A DNA stretch of 64,000 bases from Macrothele yani (lineage: Eukaryota; Arthropoda; Arachnida; Araneae; Macrothelidae). The stretch lies in contig CM077023.1 in the NCBI GenBank assembly GCA_039090855.1, positions 78,405,127 to 78,469,126 on the forward strand, written 5' to 3'. The translations under genes were made by a program, and so were the position numbers. The notes beneath the pieces were generated by a model. It was given only the letters and a program-made list of their open reading frames with translations. It did not search any database and had not been told where the DNA came from. This document shows positions 31,481 through 42,361 of this stretch, piece by piece (the stretch's first letter is position 1; each line of letters starts with the position of its first letter).

Positions 31481-32697
31481 GTGAAGTGCCAGAAAAACTG
31501 GTACAGACAATCTTATGCAAAATACACAGCAACATCACCTATGCGCATGTTCGGTTGCGTCCGCCAGTGCGTATATAAAGCGATAGACATCCTTGCCAGC
31601 TGTCAGAGCTGTTTTCGGCATGAGAATGACAAGTAATAACGATTTAAGCAATTTTCAACGCGGTGTCACAGTTGGCGCTCGTGAGATGGGCCATAGTATT
31701 TCGGAGGCACAAATAAAGTTCGGATTTTCACGGACGACCATTGCAAGGGTGTACCGTGACTACAAGAATTCCGGCAAAACCTCCAACCTACGATACCAGT
31801 GTGGCCGTAAAAAGACATTGGGTGAACGTGACCATCGTTGGCTGTCAAGAATCGTTTCACGAGATAGGCGTGCAACACTCTCGCAGGTATAATCGGAATT
31901 CAATGCTGAAGCCTCAACAAGCATCAGCGTTCGGAATGTGCAACGTACCCTGCACGATATGGGCTTTGCGAGCCGACGCCCAACTCGAGTCCCCTTGATA
32001 GGTGCACGACACAGAACTGTGCGCCTCGCTTGGTCACGGCAACACCACCACTGGACACTTGATGACTGGAAACAAGTAGCCTGGTCTGACGAGTCGCGTT
32101 TCCAACTGCATCGGGCAGATGGAAGGATTCGTGTGTGGCGCAAACCCCATGAAACCATGGATCCCGCCTGTCAACAGGGAACTGTACTGGCTGGTGGGGA
32201 TTCCGTAATGGTATGGGGTGTGTTTAGCTGGACTTCCCAAGGACCCCTGGTACGTCTACAAACGTCTGTGACCGGCCAACGCTATGTGCGCATCATTTCT
32301 GACGAGGTACACCCGTTCGTGTCTTGCATTCATGCTGATAGGTTGGGCCTGTTCCAACAGAACAATGCACCTCCACACAAGTTTCAGGACTCCACATTAT
32401 GGTTAGAGGAGCATTTATTTGAGTTTGGGGTGTTGCCATTCCCACCCTAGTCCCCAGATCTGAACGTGATAGAACACATTTGGGATGCCATGCAACGCGC
32501 TATCGGACACAGGAATCCGAGACCTCGGAATACACCCGAATTGTGGAACGCTCTGCGGGAAGTATGGTGTGCATAGCCTATAGCATATTTCCAGAAGCTA
32601 GTGGAATCCATGCCCCGTCGTATTTCTGCAGTCCTGCGCTCCCGTGGGGGACCTACCAAGTATTAGACTGGTGTACCAGTTTTTCTGGCACTTCATT
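31480..32697 (+). mobile_element. Tc1-family element A with 23-bp terminal inverted repeats
   Basis: Terminal repeats TGAAGTGCCAGAAAAACTGG(TAC) at about 31481-31503 and its exact complement at about 32673-32695. The left end follows a (TA)n(CA)n microsatellite, the right end precedes (TA)n. One transposase gene lies within. A 3' fragment of the same family occurs at 16636-16821. Confidence 0.9.
31620..32667 (+). pseudogene. Tc1-family transposase A, three nonsense codons
   Basis: A DDE transposase in one continuous frame: an N-terminal paired-type helix-turn-helix region (NFQRGVTVGAREMGHSISEA...TIARVYRDY), a second HTH (NVQRTLHDMGFASRRPTRVPL), then the catalytic core. AWSDESRFQ gives the first Asp, LFQQNNAPPH has Asn where the second Asp is expected, and SPDLNVIEHIWD gives the final Glu. 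The C-terminus is VESMPRRISAVLRSRGGPTK. In-frame stops are TAA at 31890, TAG at about 32448 and TAG at about 32568. No frameshift is visible. The start ATG at 31620 was preferred to 31593 because it directly precedes the conserved N-terminus. Confidence 0.85.
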
Positions 32698-32929
32698 TTA
32701 TATATATAGAGAGAGTGGGAGCAAACAAGCCAGTAATTGTTCATTTTGTTGAGCTTCACTTCTACTGGCTGTGGTAGGTAAAAAAAAAAAAAAAAAAAAG
32801 AAATATGTATGTTGTTCTCTCTCGCTTCTCCTGATATTCGAGAGTAGATTGAGAAAATACCTCGCTTTTTAGCACGTCTTTTAAAAAAAGATCGTGCTTA
32901 TGTTATCAGTTTGACCGTTCATCCATCCG

Positions 32930-35460
32930 TCCGTCTGTGGATACCATATCTCTGCAACTATTAGTCCGATTTGAAAAATTCTTTTTGCATTGAGAAGCTT
33001 GAAATGTGCGAATGATGATCCTTCATTTCGTCTTTTTTTTTTTTTTTTACGATGCAAAATTTCGCCGCTAGAGGGCGTAAATGCAGATGACATCAAATTC
33101 AAAATACATTTCCTTCCATATGTTTTCTTCTAAATATCTGATTGAAGAAATTCTTTTACCTTTCGATTCCATTTCTACAGAAGACAATTTCAGGTACAGT
33201 CAGGCGTAAAAGTAAATTACGTTTTCCCCGAGATTTCTGCTTCTAAAACTTCGATTTGAAAAATTATTCTTGCATGGGATACCGCTCCTGATGTGAAAAG
33301 ATTTCCATTTAAATTCCAATTTTTGGTAAATAATGGTTTGGCCACCAGGGGGCGTAAGCGTTAATTTCGGCTTCTGATGTATGTGCAACAAAATCTGAGC
33401 TTCTAAAATCCAGATTGAAAAAAGTTGTTCGAAGAAAAACGTCGATAAATCTTTCCGGAACATTTTCTTCTTAAAAGAATTGGTTTTTCCGCCAGGGGGC
33501 GTAGATGTGTGTCTTATTTTTGCCAATACCTCTGCTTCTAAGAGTCTGATTTGAAAAATTCCTTCTTTTTTGGCTAGTTTCCGGAGCGAAATGTTTTTCA
33601 TATAATTTCAAAAATTTCAAGTAATTCAAGGCTTCCCGTTAGGGGACGTTACGGTAAATTGCGTTTTCCCCGAGATCTTTGCTTCTAAAACTCCGCTTTG
33701 AAAAATTCTTCCTGCACCGGATACAGCTTCTGATGTCAAATGTTTGGTATATAATTTCGAATTTTTGGGTAAAGAATGATTTTTTCACCAGGGGGAGTAA
33801 GTGTTAATTTCCACTTATGTATTTGCAGCAAAATCTGAGCTCCTGAAAACTCGCTTGAAAAAGTTCTTTCGTGGACCGATGCCGCTCACATCGAAAAACC
33901 TTTTGAGAATACTTTCTTCTTAAAATAACGAATGATTTTTCCGCTAGGGAGACGTATCTTATTTTTGTCGATATCTCTGCCTCTTATTAAAAAAAAAGTC
34001 CGATTTGGAAAATTCTTGAAAAAAATTTTAAATTCTGCGAAATGTTTTTTTTTGTTACAGAGATTTTATACGGGGTTTTAGGATTTCATATAAAATCACA
34101 AAATGCAACTTTTATTCTATCTCGTGCTCCACTTCCTTTGTCTTCACAAAGCGTGAGAGAAATTTCTCAGAGTCAGTTCCCCGTTAGACATCGGATGCAC
34201 GGTTATTTACTAAGACGATTTTTTGTCTATTCTTAGTATTTGCACTTTGTATGTTGAATGGAGATTAACTCTATCGCGCCTCTTTTGATGCTTTTCGGGT
34301 TTCAATATCAATGGTGCCGACAATGCACTAGCCCTCACATTTTACTTTGAGGCTTAAGATTTACCGAAAGCGGTGTGGTTCTTTCTCTCGGGGAGCATTA
34401 GGATATGCTTAAGGGCAATTTTTTGGAGACAAGAGAGGGAGGTGAGAGAACAGTTGTCTCTAGGTTTAGGAAGCGAGCGTTCACGAAAAGTACGACACGG
34501 TGATTGCCCCAGGGTAGGTCTCAGGTGGACCGGCAGGTTAGGGGATTTCACGACAGCGCGAGAGGTGAAGAAAAGCAGGACTTAAGAAAAAAGGAATTGG
34601 AGTTTTAAGCGGGAGAGTTAGGAAATATAGCACAGCTAACGGACAACCTTTGCAGGCAATTAAATGAAGAAAAGAATAAAAGTTTCTTAGACATATTTGC
34701 GAATCGCAAGAATTATTTGCATACAATTATTGTCATTTGGTTATTACGTATTAATAACTATCAACAACCACTACGGAGTTATTAGCAATTACAAGTTAAC
34801 AACTATAATAAAGATGAAAAGAACTTGTTAACATTTTCATAAAATTTTTCTAAACGCACGAGTCTGCCACGAAAGTGCGTAAGTTCACGTTTCCATTTAC
34901 AGCAATATCTGCGGGACTAAAAAGCCGATTGAAAAACTTTTTTCTTCGGTCAGATACTACTAACTATGCGAACTGTGTACATTTTTTTTCTCAAAATAAT
35001 GCACAAATTCGCCGATAGGTGGCACAAATGCTTAATCTCTTTTTCTCAATATCTTTGCTTGTACATGTGCGATTTAAAAAATTATTTCAACACAAGATGC
35101 CATTTACCTTGTAGAACATTTTAGGTTAGTATATGAGGAGTTTTACAGTTCTATCGCTAGATGGTGTTTGTGTACTTCAGTTTGCAGCTGTATCGCCGCT
35201 TCTAAAAACCACTATTGAGAAATTTCTTCTTTACTGTATGCCATTCGCTACAATAGAGAAGTGGAGCATTATCCTCAATAATACACAGATTTCCCGCTAG
35301 GGGGCGAAAAGCCGAAATGTTTCCCTTTGCTATCTCTGCTTCCGGGTGACATATTTAAAGAGTTCTTTATTTCTTAGCATAGATTTTTCCATGAAGAATA
35401 TTCTTCGCCTATTTTCAACTTTTCCATTATGCAAAATTCTTCCGCTAGAAGGCGTAGAGT
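32930..35460 (+). repeat. Degenerate ~147-bp tandem array with CTCF-like core motifs
   Basis: Repeated units of about 135-156 bp contain CTGCTTCTAAAA, GATTTGAAAAATTCTT and a GC-rich core. Clear cores start at 33065 (CCGCTAGAGGGCG), 33342 (CCACCAGGGGGCG), 33489 (CCGCCAGGGGGCG), 33636 (CCGTTAGGGGACG), 33785 (TCACCAGGGGGAG), 33941 (CCGCTAGGGAGACG), 35012 (CCGATAGGTGGCA), 35154 (TCGCTAGATGGTG), 35294 (CCGCTAGGGGGCG) and 35442 (CCGCTAGAAGGCG), all in one orientation. Three of these (33342, 33489, 35294) closely fit the CTCF core, CCACNAGGGGGCG. About 0.9 kb of unrelated sequence (34050-34850) interrupts the array. Minus-strand frames through it only translate the repeat. Binding by CTCF is inferred. 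Confidence 0.8.
34050..34850. other. Non-repeat interruption of the 147-bp array
   Basis: Sequence without the array motifs and without a recognisable gene; short opposing frames of 60-70 codons here are not supported. It may be an insertion into the array or array units degraded beyond recognition. Confidence 0.4.
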
Positions 35461-35717
35461 TACATATTGTTTCCTTCATGTTTACTTCTTCTTTTAACTG
35501 TTTCATTTGAAAATATCTTTGTCACCGATACCTTCCTTGTGATATGAGACACTTTTTGTGCGCCATTTGTTAATCTTCGTAACATACTTTTTAGCCGCTG
35601 CTGGAAGTAAGTAGCTGTTTCTATTTCTGGATGCGATTGTAGAAACCCGGTTGATTGTTTTCCTAATCGGCTATATTGGCTTTGAATAACTTTGATAAAT
35701 TTGATTCGCGTCAAAAA

Positions 35718-36140
35718 TCATTCAAAAGACGTGCTCATTACAACCGAAAAGTTGTGCGAACACTGAGTGTACGGGGAGGCTTGGATGCTCCGATATAGGC
35801 GCGACACTGTCCGCGTCGATATCGGAGAATCCAAGCCTCCTCGTACACTCAGCAAAATGTCGCCCGTTGTGGCCTGCGGGTCGGCTACGGCATGACGTCG
35901 GATGCGACGACCGGTGCGTTCGGACGTCCGTCTCCGTGCTCCGGTCCCCCTACGACGTTGCACAGATCCTTCTTAGGACCACTGTCTCCAAATGCGACTG
36001 ACGGTTGTGGCATCACGTTGCGTTTCTTCCGCAATACGACGCAAGGACCATCCGGTGGTAGGAAGGCCTACGACGACACCTCTCGTGAACTCATCCGTTT
36101 CACGAAATCGCGTACGACGGCATCTTAACGGCATTGGCAT
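35718..36140 (-). pseudogene. Third-family Tc1 transposase, N-terminal HTH fragment
   Basis: Read on the minus strand from ATG near 36138 there is a TFRETDEF-like start (RFRETDEFTRGVVVGLP), SLRRIAEETQRDATTVSRIW, then RIRRHAVADPQATTGDILLS and STRTVSR, the paired HTH region of Tc1 transposases. The frame ends soon after in a hairpin (35763-35852) where coding similarity stops, so the catalytic core is missing. A possible left terminal repeat, CACTGCCTGACAGAG on the minus strand, lies near 36379. GC-rich composition sets it apart from the AT-rich surroundings. Confidence 0.7.
35763..35852. repeat. 34-bp near-perfect inverted repeat
   Basis: Arms 35763-35796 and 35819-35852 match with two mismatches around a 22-nt loop. 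One arm is normal transposase coding sequence (GGLDSPIS) and the other its reverse complement, at the exact point where the transposase homology ends. This again looks like a fold-back rearrangement. Confidence 0.85.
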
Positions 36141-36379
36141 CCCTTGTTCGTTCTCCAGACACGGTTACAGCAGAACCACTCACTCCTCGCGGCCGTGACG
36201 ACGTCTGGACTGATGGCCTCACGGGTTGGTTGACCGCTTATATCCCGCGCGACGTTCGTACAATTGGCCTGCAAATGCAATCATTTGCATAACTTGTACG
36301 TGTGCACCCTCCCTGCAATTTGCAAGGCGCTGAGTTTAGTAATTCGTGGTGTAGCATTTTCTCTGTCAGGCAGTGTATA

Positions 36380-36640
36380 TTACTAATCTAACGTACTTCT
36401 GGACATTATGAGAAAGAAATGCGAATTTTCATTTGCGGGCGGTTTTAGTGAGAGTTGGGTTTGCCTCCTCGGGGCGCGCCGTGGTAACAATGGCACACAC
36501 AACGGCAACTAGGGTCTCTGTGAATCATGGAAAGGTGCCAGCTAGTTCTGTGTGACATTGGCGAAAAGACCCACACTCACTGGGTTTTGTTCCAGAATCT
36601 TTAGGTTAAATGTCCAACTGGAACCGTCAGCTGTGGACTA
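36380..36640 (+). other. Probable 5' region of the second non-LTR element
   Basis: Sequence between the Tc1 terminal repeat and the first recognisable part of the retroelement at 36.6 kb. No gene of its own was recognised. It is more GC-rich than average and may be 5' UTR of the retroelement. Confidence 0.35.
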
Positions 36641-36835
36641 ATCCCCCCACTGATGTACTTACCTGATTAAAAAGACAAAAAGAAATATTAAGAATGACTA
36701 AAGTGTGGGATATGGTAGACCTACCACACTTGAGAAGGACGGTCCACCACGGAATCGACCTAGACTTTCTAAACGGTGTATAAGAAAGAGACCTCGTCTG
36801 AGTGAGTGTAAGATTAGTGTATGGCATACTAGAGG

Positions 36836-38058
36836 TATACACTGAAGAGCAATTAAATTAGAGATACCTGTCTAGTAACGTGTAGCACCACCTTTCGCTC
36901 CGATGACGGCGGCGATTCGTCTCGGCCTGGACTCGACAAGACACCGGAAGCGTTGGGAAGCCATACGGATCCACGCCCCCTGAACAAGCTCCCACAGTTC
37001 ACGAAGATTTGATGGAGGATGGTCAGAGCCTCGAACATCTCTCTCGATTGCATCCCAGATGTGCTCGATGGGATTGAGGTCAGGTGACCTAGCTGGCCAA
37101 GGAAGCGAGATCACATCGGTGGAGTGTTCATCCAACCATTCGGATACAATTCGGGAGCGATGGTACGGTGCATTGTTTTGTTGCAGGATGAGACACCCAG
37201 TGGGATGTTGAAGACGCACAAACGGGAGCAAATGGTCGTCCAGGATATCCCGGTAACGTTGACCTGTGAGGGACGATGTCACACGTACCAAGGGTCTCAT
37301 TCCAGTCCACGTAAACAGTCCACAGACCAGAATGCCACCCCCACCAGCTTGAAGAGTACCCTGCTGGTAAGAAGGATCCATCGCTTCATGTGGTTTGCGC
37401 CGTACTCGTATCCTGCCATCCACATGTACCAACGTGAATTTCGACTCATCAGTCCAGGCAACATTTTCCCACATGTCTAGGGTCTAGTGGCGATGTTCCC
37501 GCGCCCATGCTAATCTTTGCACCCTGTGATGTGCGGTCAGCAGCGATACCCTCGTGGGACGATGGCTTCTGTACCCCATAGCGAGGAGATGGTTCTGGAT
37601 GGTTCGGCTGCTTACACGTTTTTGTGCACCAGCGTTAAATTGCCGAGGGATTTCTTGAACTGTGGTCCGTCTATCCGCTGTTACAATGCGAGATAGCCGA
37701 CGAAGACCCCGCTCATCCACACGCTGTCGTCCACAGCAGTTGGCCCTTGCAGGGATGGTTTTACCGGATTCGACGTACTCACGGTGCACCCGTGACACAG
37801 TGGCTCGTGAAAATCCCAGTGCCTGCACGACTTTCGAGATGGAGTGACCCATTCGTCGGACCCCGACAATTTTCCCACGATCAAATGCGCTTAGATCCTT
37901 CGTCTTACCCATACTGCGTCAGACTCTTACTGATTCCCGTCGCATCACTCCTTATATTGTCCGATCGTTGCATACGTAATGTCGTTTCCGTTTACAGGAC
38001 CGCACACAGCGCCACATTTGCGTAACGCCAGCTGTCTCTAATTCAATTGCTCTTCAGT
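36836..38058 (-). mobile_element. Tc1-family element B, copy 1, inserted in the LINE at TA
   Basis: Terminal repeats TACACTGAAGAGCAATT (36838) and AATTGCTCTTCAGTGTA (about 38040-38058) flank one transposase gene. Left flank GGCATACTAGAGG and right flank AATGGCAAGATGAATG are contiguous parts of the LINE, so the TA target is clear. A second copy of the family lies at 45063-46275. Confidence 0.85.
36872..37912 (-). pseudogene. Tc1-family transposase B, copy 1, one nonsense codon
   Basis: Start ATG at 37912 (GKTKDLSAFDRGKIVG). HTH regions are SISKVVQALGFSRATVSRVH and SSRTIQNHLLAMGYRSHRPT. A TAG at 37484 is in frame, in a position that is Trp in the intact copy (HWTLDMW), and the frame then runs to 36872. 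Catalytic positions are AWTDESKF (Asp), LQQNNAPYH (Asn for the second Asp) and SPDLNPIEHIWD (Glu). The C-terminus is AAVIGAKGGATRY. Length equals that of the 45-kb copy (about 346 codons). Apart from the nonsense codon the reading frame is clean. Confidence 0.9.
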
Positions 38059-38390
38059 GTAAATGGCAAGATGAATGAGGTGATGAAAGAGATGAATAAG
38101 TATAGACTGGATGGTTTCGTCGGACCCCGACAATTTTCCCCACGACCAAATGCGCTTTGATCATTCGTCTTACCCATACGGCGTCCGACTCTTACTGATT
38201 CCCGTCGCATCACTCCTTATATTGTCAGATAGTTGCATACGTAATGTCGTTTCCTTTTACAGGGCCGCACACAGCGCCACATTTGCGTAACGCCAGCTGT
38301 CTCTAATTCAATTGCGCTTCAGTGTAAATGGCAAGATGAATGAGGTGATTGAAGAGATGAATAAGTGAATAAGTATAGACTGGATGTGCT
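37855..38390. repeat. ~264-bp tandem duplication across the Tc1-LINE junction
   Basis: GTCGGACCCCGACAATTTTC starts at 37855 and again at 38119. Each unit holds the 5' end of Tc1 transposase B, its terminal repeat and about 58 bp of LINE. The copies differ at scattered bases and by a small insertion (AATAAGTG) in the second. The duplication post-dates the Tc1 insertion. Confidence 0.9.
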
Positions 38391-41097
38391 GCGTTTAAGT
38401 GAAACTAAAAAGAAGGAAAATGGGATAGTAGAAGTGAATGGAACAGTGAGCGTGTGCTCTGGAGTATTGGATAATGTGAGAAGACAGGCTGGTGAAGGTG
38501 TGGTTTTAAGTGAAAAGATGAAAAACAACTTGATTCACTATAGCTGCCTAAGTGAGAGAATTCTTTGGATTCGTTTGAAAGTGAAACTTTAGAGAATAGT
38601 AATTGTTGTAGTGTATGCTCCTTGTGACTCGGAACCCTCTGATAGGAAGGAAGATTTCTAGAACAAGCTAAACGGTGTTTTGAGCCAGTTTGGTGCTAAA
38701 GAGAAAGTTATAATATCAGGGGATTTCAATGCTAGAGTAGGTGTGCAGAATGCAATTTCTGACAATGTTCTGGGTAAGTTTAATGATCCTTATGTGAATG
38801 ATAATGGTGAAAGATTATCTGAACTCTGCATTGAGAATGGTTTGTATGTATCTACTACATTTTTCAACCACAAGTACATATATCCACACTTATACTTGGG
38901 AAAATCGTACTCTTGGTTAAAAGAGTGTGATAGATTTGGTTGTCTATGATCAGCGTCTGAAACACTTAGTTGTTGACACTCTTGTGATGAGAGGTGTGGA
39001 TGTTGGCTCTAATCATTACTTGGTAGTGTCACGAGTGAAACTGAATGTTGGTTGGAGGAAAAGGAATAGGAAGAAGCCCAGAATGGAAAGAATAATGATT
39101 AACATGCTCCCTGAAAATCATCAGCGTTATTCTGACGTACTAAGAGAACGACTGAAGAGCTGAAGTCTTGTGAGAGGGATGTAGAAAAGAAGTGGGAATG
39201 TTTTAAGAACTGGGTAGTCACTGTTGGTGAAGAGGTCTGTGGCACCGCAATAATGCGTGACAATAGAGGTGATGCTTGGTTTAATAGTAAGATTGAAGAG
39301 GCAGTAAAAAGAAAGAAGGAAGCCTATTTGGGGATGCTGTAAGGTAGAGTTTCCGTGGATGAATATCGCTGTAAGAAGCGTGAAGCTGCTAAGCTGGTTC
39401 GCCATAGTAATTCAAAAGATAGGAAGGAGAAGGTGGAAAGGCATGAATTGGCTTTTTGAAAAGATAGGAAGTCTTTCTGGAAGTACACGAGACTCAGGGA
39501 AAAATAGGGGAAACAAAATGTTAAGTTTTCTGAAGAATGAGATCGGGGAAATGATATGGGAGCCCAATGAGTTAAGTGAAAGATGGGTTGAATATTTCTG
39601 TAAGTTTTTAGATCAGGAAAGCAAAGATGATTCTGGGACTGATGCAGATGATGGCTCAGGGAAGGATGAAAACACAGGAGGGATCTCAAGAGAAGAAGTG
39701 TGTGAAGCTCTAAAATCTCTTCAGAATGGTAAGGCTCCAGGAGTTGATGGCATAGCTGCCGAGATGCTGAAATATGGTGGTGACTCTGTAATTCATTGGT
39801 TAACTGAAATTTGCCAGTTGTGCTGGGAGTTAGGAATGATCCCTTGGGATTGGAGGGATGCTATCATAGCTACCTTGTATAAGGGAAGAGGGGATCAGAT
39901 TGACTGCAAGAACTATAGTGGTATTAGCCTACTGAGTGTGCCAGGGAAAGTGTTTGGTAAGGTTGTTATTGAAAAAGTACGGGGTCTTACATCAGAGAAA
40001 GTGTGGGATGTTCAGAGTGGTTTTATGCCTGGTAAAGGCTGCACTAACCAGATTTTTTGCATTACGCATAATGATTGAAAAGTATCTGGCTGTTGGTAAG
40101 AAAGTTTTTGCTGCCTTCATAGATTTAGAGAAAGCTTACGACCGAGTAAATAGGACACTTTTGTGGCAGATATTGAATGAATATGGTGTTACTGGGAATC
40201 TACTTAATAGTGTAAAAGCCATGTATTCTGACAGTAGAGCCTGTGTAAGAGCGAATGGTGTTTTATCAAAATGGTTTTCTATTGGTGCAGGAGTCAGGCA
40301 AGGTTGTGTAATGTCACCATGGCTGTTTAATATATTTATGGATGTGCGCATGCGTGATGCCAAAATAGATAATACTGGTTTATGCCTTGGTGATATTCGT
40401 GTGTGCAGATTGCTGTATGCTGATGACACTGTCCTGTTAGCAGAGAGCAAAAGTGAGTTGCAGAGTATGTTGTCCCGGATGTACGAAGTTTGGATGAAAT
40501 TCAAACTGAGTATAAATAAGGGGGAAAACCAAAGTTATGGTTTTTGAGAGAGGAACTGGTAGTACTGAATGTAATGTAAGTGTAAATGGCACAGTGAGTG
40601 ACCAGGTGAGTGCGTTTGTGTACTCAGGAGGCATGTTTGACAGAGAGAACAAATTGGATGGTGAAATTAGTAGGCGAGTGAATTTTTCATTGAAAGTCAT
40701 GGCTGCTCTGGGAGGTTTTCACAGGAATGATGAGTTCTCAAGAGAGTCGCGGATGGCTATGTATGAGAGTGTAATTGTTCCTATTCTAATGTATGGCAGT
40801 GAAACCTGGGTACTGTAGAAGAAACATAGGATTCGTTTGTGTGCTGGTGAAATGCGTTACTTACAGGGGGTTTGTGGCAAGACACGTTCTGGCAGTGTGA
40901 GGAATGAAGATGTGTTGCAGTTATGTGATGTGAAGCAAAATGTTGTCAGCCAGGTGGAGACTAATATGTTTCGGTGGTTTGGCCATCTTGAAAGAATGGG
41001 TGATGAGATGCTTTCTAAGAAAATATTTTTAGCCCAAGTCGCAGGAAGGAAACGCAGAGGAAGGACAAGGAAGTCATGGGAGGATCAGATTCAGGAG

Positions 41098-41128
<31 letters not shown>

Positions 41129-41540
41129 TTTGATTGGAGGTTTAACGACTACCGTGAGCAACTCAATGGGCCATAAGCAGTCGCCCGTCCCTAATGTAGG
41201 GTCACTGGTTTCAGGGAAGGGAGAGAGCCAGTGCTGTAAGACAAACACACCATCCATGCCTCACCGGGATTCGAGCCCGGACCCCGTTCGGACGAATGAT
41301 CAGAGGCCATCGCTTAGACCACTGCGCCACCGGGGCGGCAATTCAGGAGTGTCTGCATGAGATAAAGATCATGAGTATGAAGTATAGAAGATCTTGTGTA
41401 CGGCGTGTAATGAATGTCAGTGAAGCCCGAGTTGTATGTCAAGATCGCTGTAAATGGAGAAGTTTTGATTCGGCAACAGTAAGTAAAAACTATCTGGTAG
41501 TTTGTATTTTTTTTTGTGGAGCTAACCTGTGAATCACAGA
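38342..41540 (+). pseudogene. Endonuclease-reverse transcriptase of the second LINE, decayed
   Basis: Endonuclease blocks are NKYRLDVLRLSETKKKENG, IISGDFNARVGVQNA and VVYDQRLKHLVVDTLVMRG. RT blocks are NGKAPGVDGIAAEMLKYGG, GISLLSVPGKVFGKVV, FAAFIDLEKAYDRVNR (catalytic Asp, near 40120-40145), GVRQGCVMSPWLFNIFMD and LYADDTVLLAE (YADD, near 40415-40440). The C-terminal part has PILMYGSETWVL, a TAG at 40816, and FRWFGHLERMGDEM. At least five frame changes or stops occur (38590, 38947, 39160, 40075, 40545). RT-type motifs place it near the RTE-like LINEs; exact clade is uncertain. Confidence 0.8.
41103..41340 (-). repeat. tRNA-derived SINE (main family) with 14-bp target duplication
   Basis: Same structure as the 25.9-kb copy and nearly identical by eye. 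ATTCAGGAGTGTCT flanks it at 41089-41102 and 41341-41354. The T-run at 41106-41131 is the poly-A tail of the minus-strand SINE. It interrupts the C-terminal coding part of the second LINE. Confidence 0.95.
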
Positions 41541-41930
41541 ACACAGCTTAGTGATATGTATGTATGAACGTTACCCCGAAACTAGCGAATGCGGATGTTA
41601 TATTTCCATAAGCAAATTCTGTAAAGAACAAATGACAATATATGGAACGAAAGAAGAGTTCCAGAAACTGGTGCAAAGGTTTCAATTTTAATCAGATTGT
41701 AAAACGTGATTTTTCCACCCTCTCTTGAGCTGCTCCTGAGGCTATCGCTCCGCCTGCTCGCCCTTGTTACACCTCTACAGAGTATGATGATCGGTTCTTC
41801 TCTGACATGCGGCACTCTCCCGGACCTTCTTGCCTCTTGCTGATTAGTAAAGACTGTACATGCTCAGATTAGGTCCTGATTTTATTATCAGTAATATTCA
41901 TTTACATTACCCTTCTTATCACTCATAATT

Positions 41931-42158
41931 GTATTTATTAATTTTTTTGATTGAAGGTTTAACGACCACCGAGAGCAACTCAATGGGTTATAAGCTGTCG
42001 CCCGTCCCTAATTTAGGGCCACTGCTTCCAGGGAAAGGAGAGAGTTAGTGACTAAGACAAACACAACATCCATTCCTCAGCGGGATTCGAACCCGGACCC
42101 TTTCTCTGACGAATGATCATAAGAAATCGCGGAGTCCACTGCGCCATTGGGGCAGCCG
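41931..42158 (-). repeat. tRNA-derived SINE (main family), older copy
   Basis: Recognisable body and B box (GGTTCGAATCCC on the minus strand) with more differences and only a short T-run. CTCATAATT flanks it at 41922-41930 and 42159-42167, a 9-bp target duplication. Confidence 0.85.
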
Positions 42159-42361
42159 CTCATAATTCCTTGAAACACTAGTAGGACATGAAGTTTCAAT
42201 CTCCTACGCTTTCTTCGCGTACGATATGTAAGGCTGTCCTTTAGAATAGGCGAGCACCTAAGCAATTTCCAGGGCAGGCGGAGTTATATAATCAGGTGCT
42301 AATTTTTTACGAATATCCAAATTTTAATCTCTTTCAGTTTAGACAAAATAAATAAATACAG

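Larger units (their letters stand above)
36640..41575 (+). mobile_element. Second non-LTR retroelement (RTE-like), with nested Tc1 and SINE
   Basis: A plus-strand LINE unlike the 18-kb RTE family. Its 5' part (to 36836) is followed by an inserted Tc1 element, and the endonuclease resumes at 38056. RT lies at 39500-40800, and a SINE interrupts the C-terminus at 41103-41340, after which the end of the protein resumes (VSEARVVCQDRCKWRS). The 3' tail near 41550 reads TATGTATGTATGAA. Nesting order shows this LINE is older than both insertions. Confidence 0.75.

Noticed and set aside
33200..33601. 133-codon minus-strand frame with repeated peptide units
   Set aside because: Its periodicity equals the 147-bp array (49 codons), so it is the translation of a tandem repeat in a frame that happens to lack stops; neighbouring units have stops.
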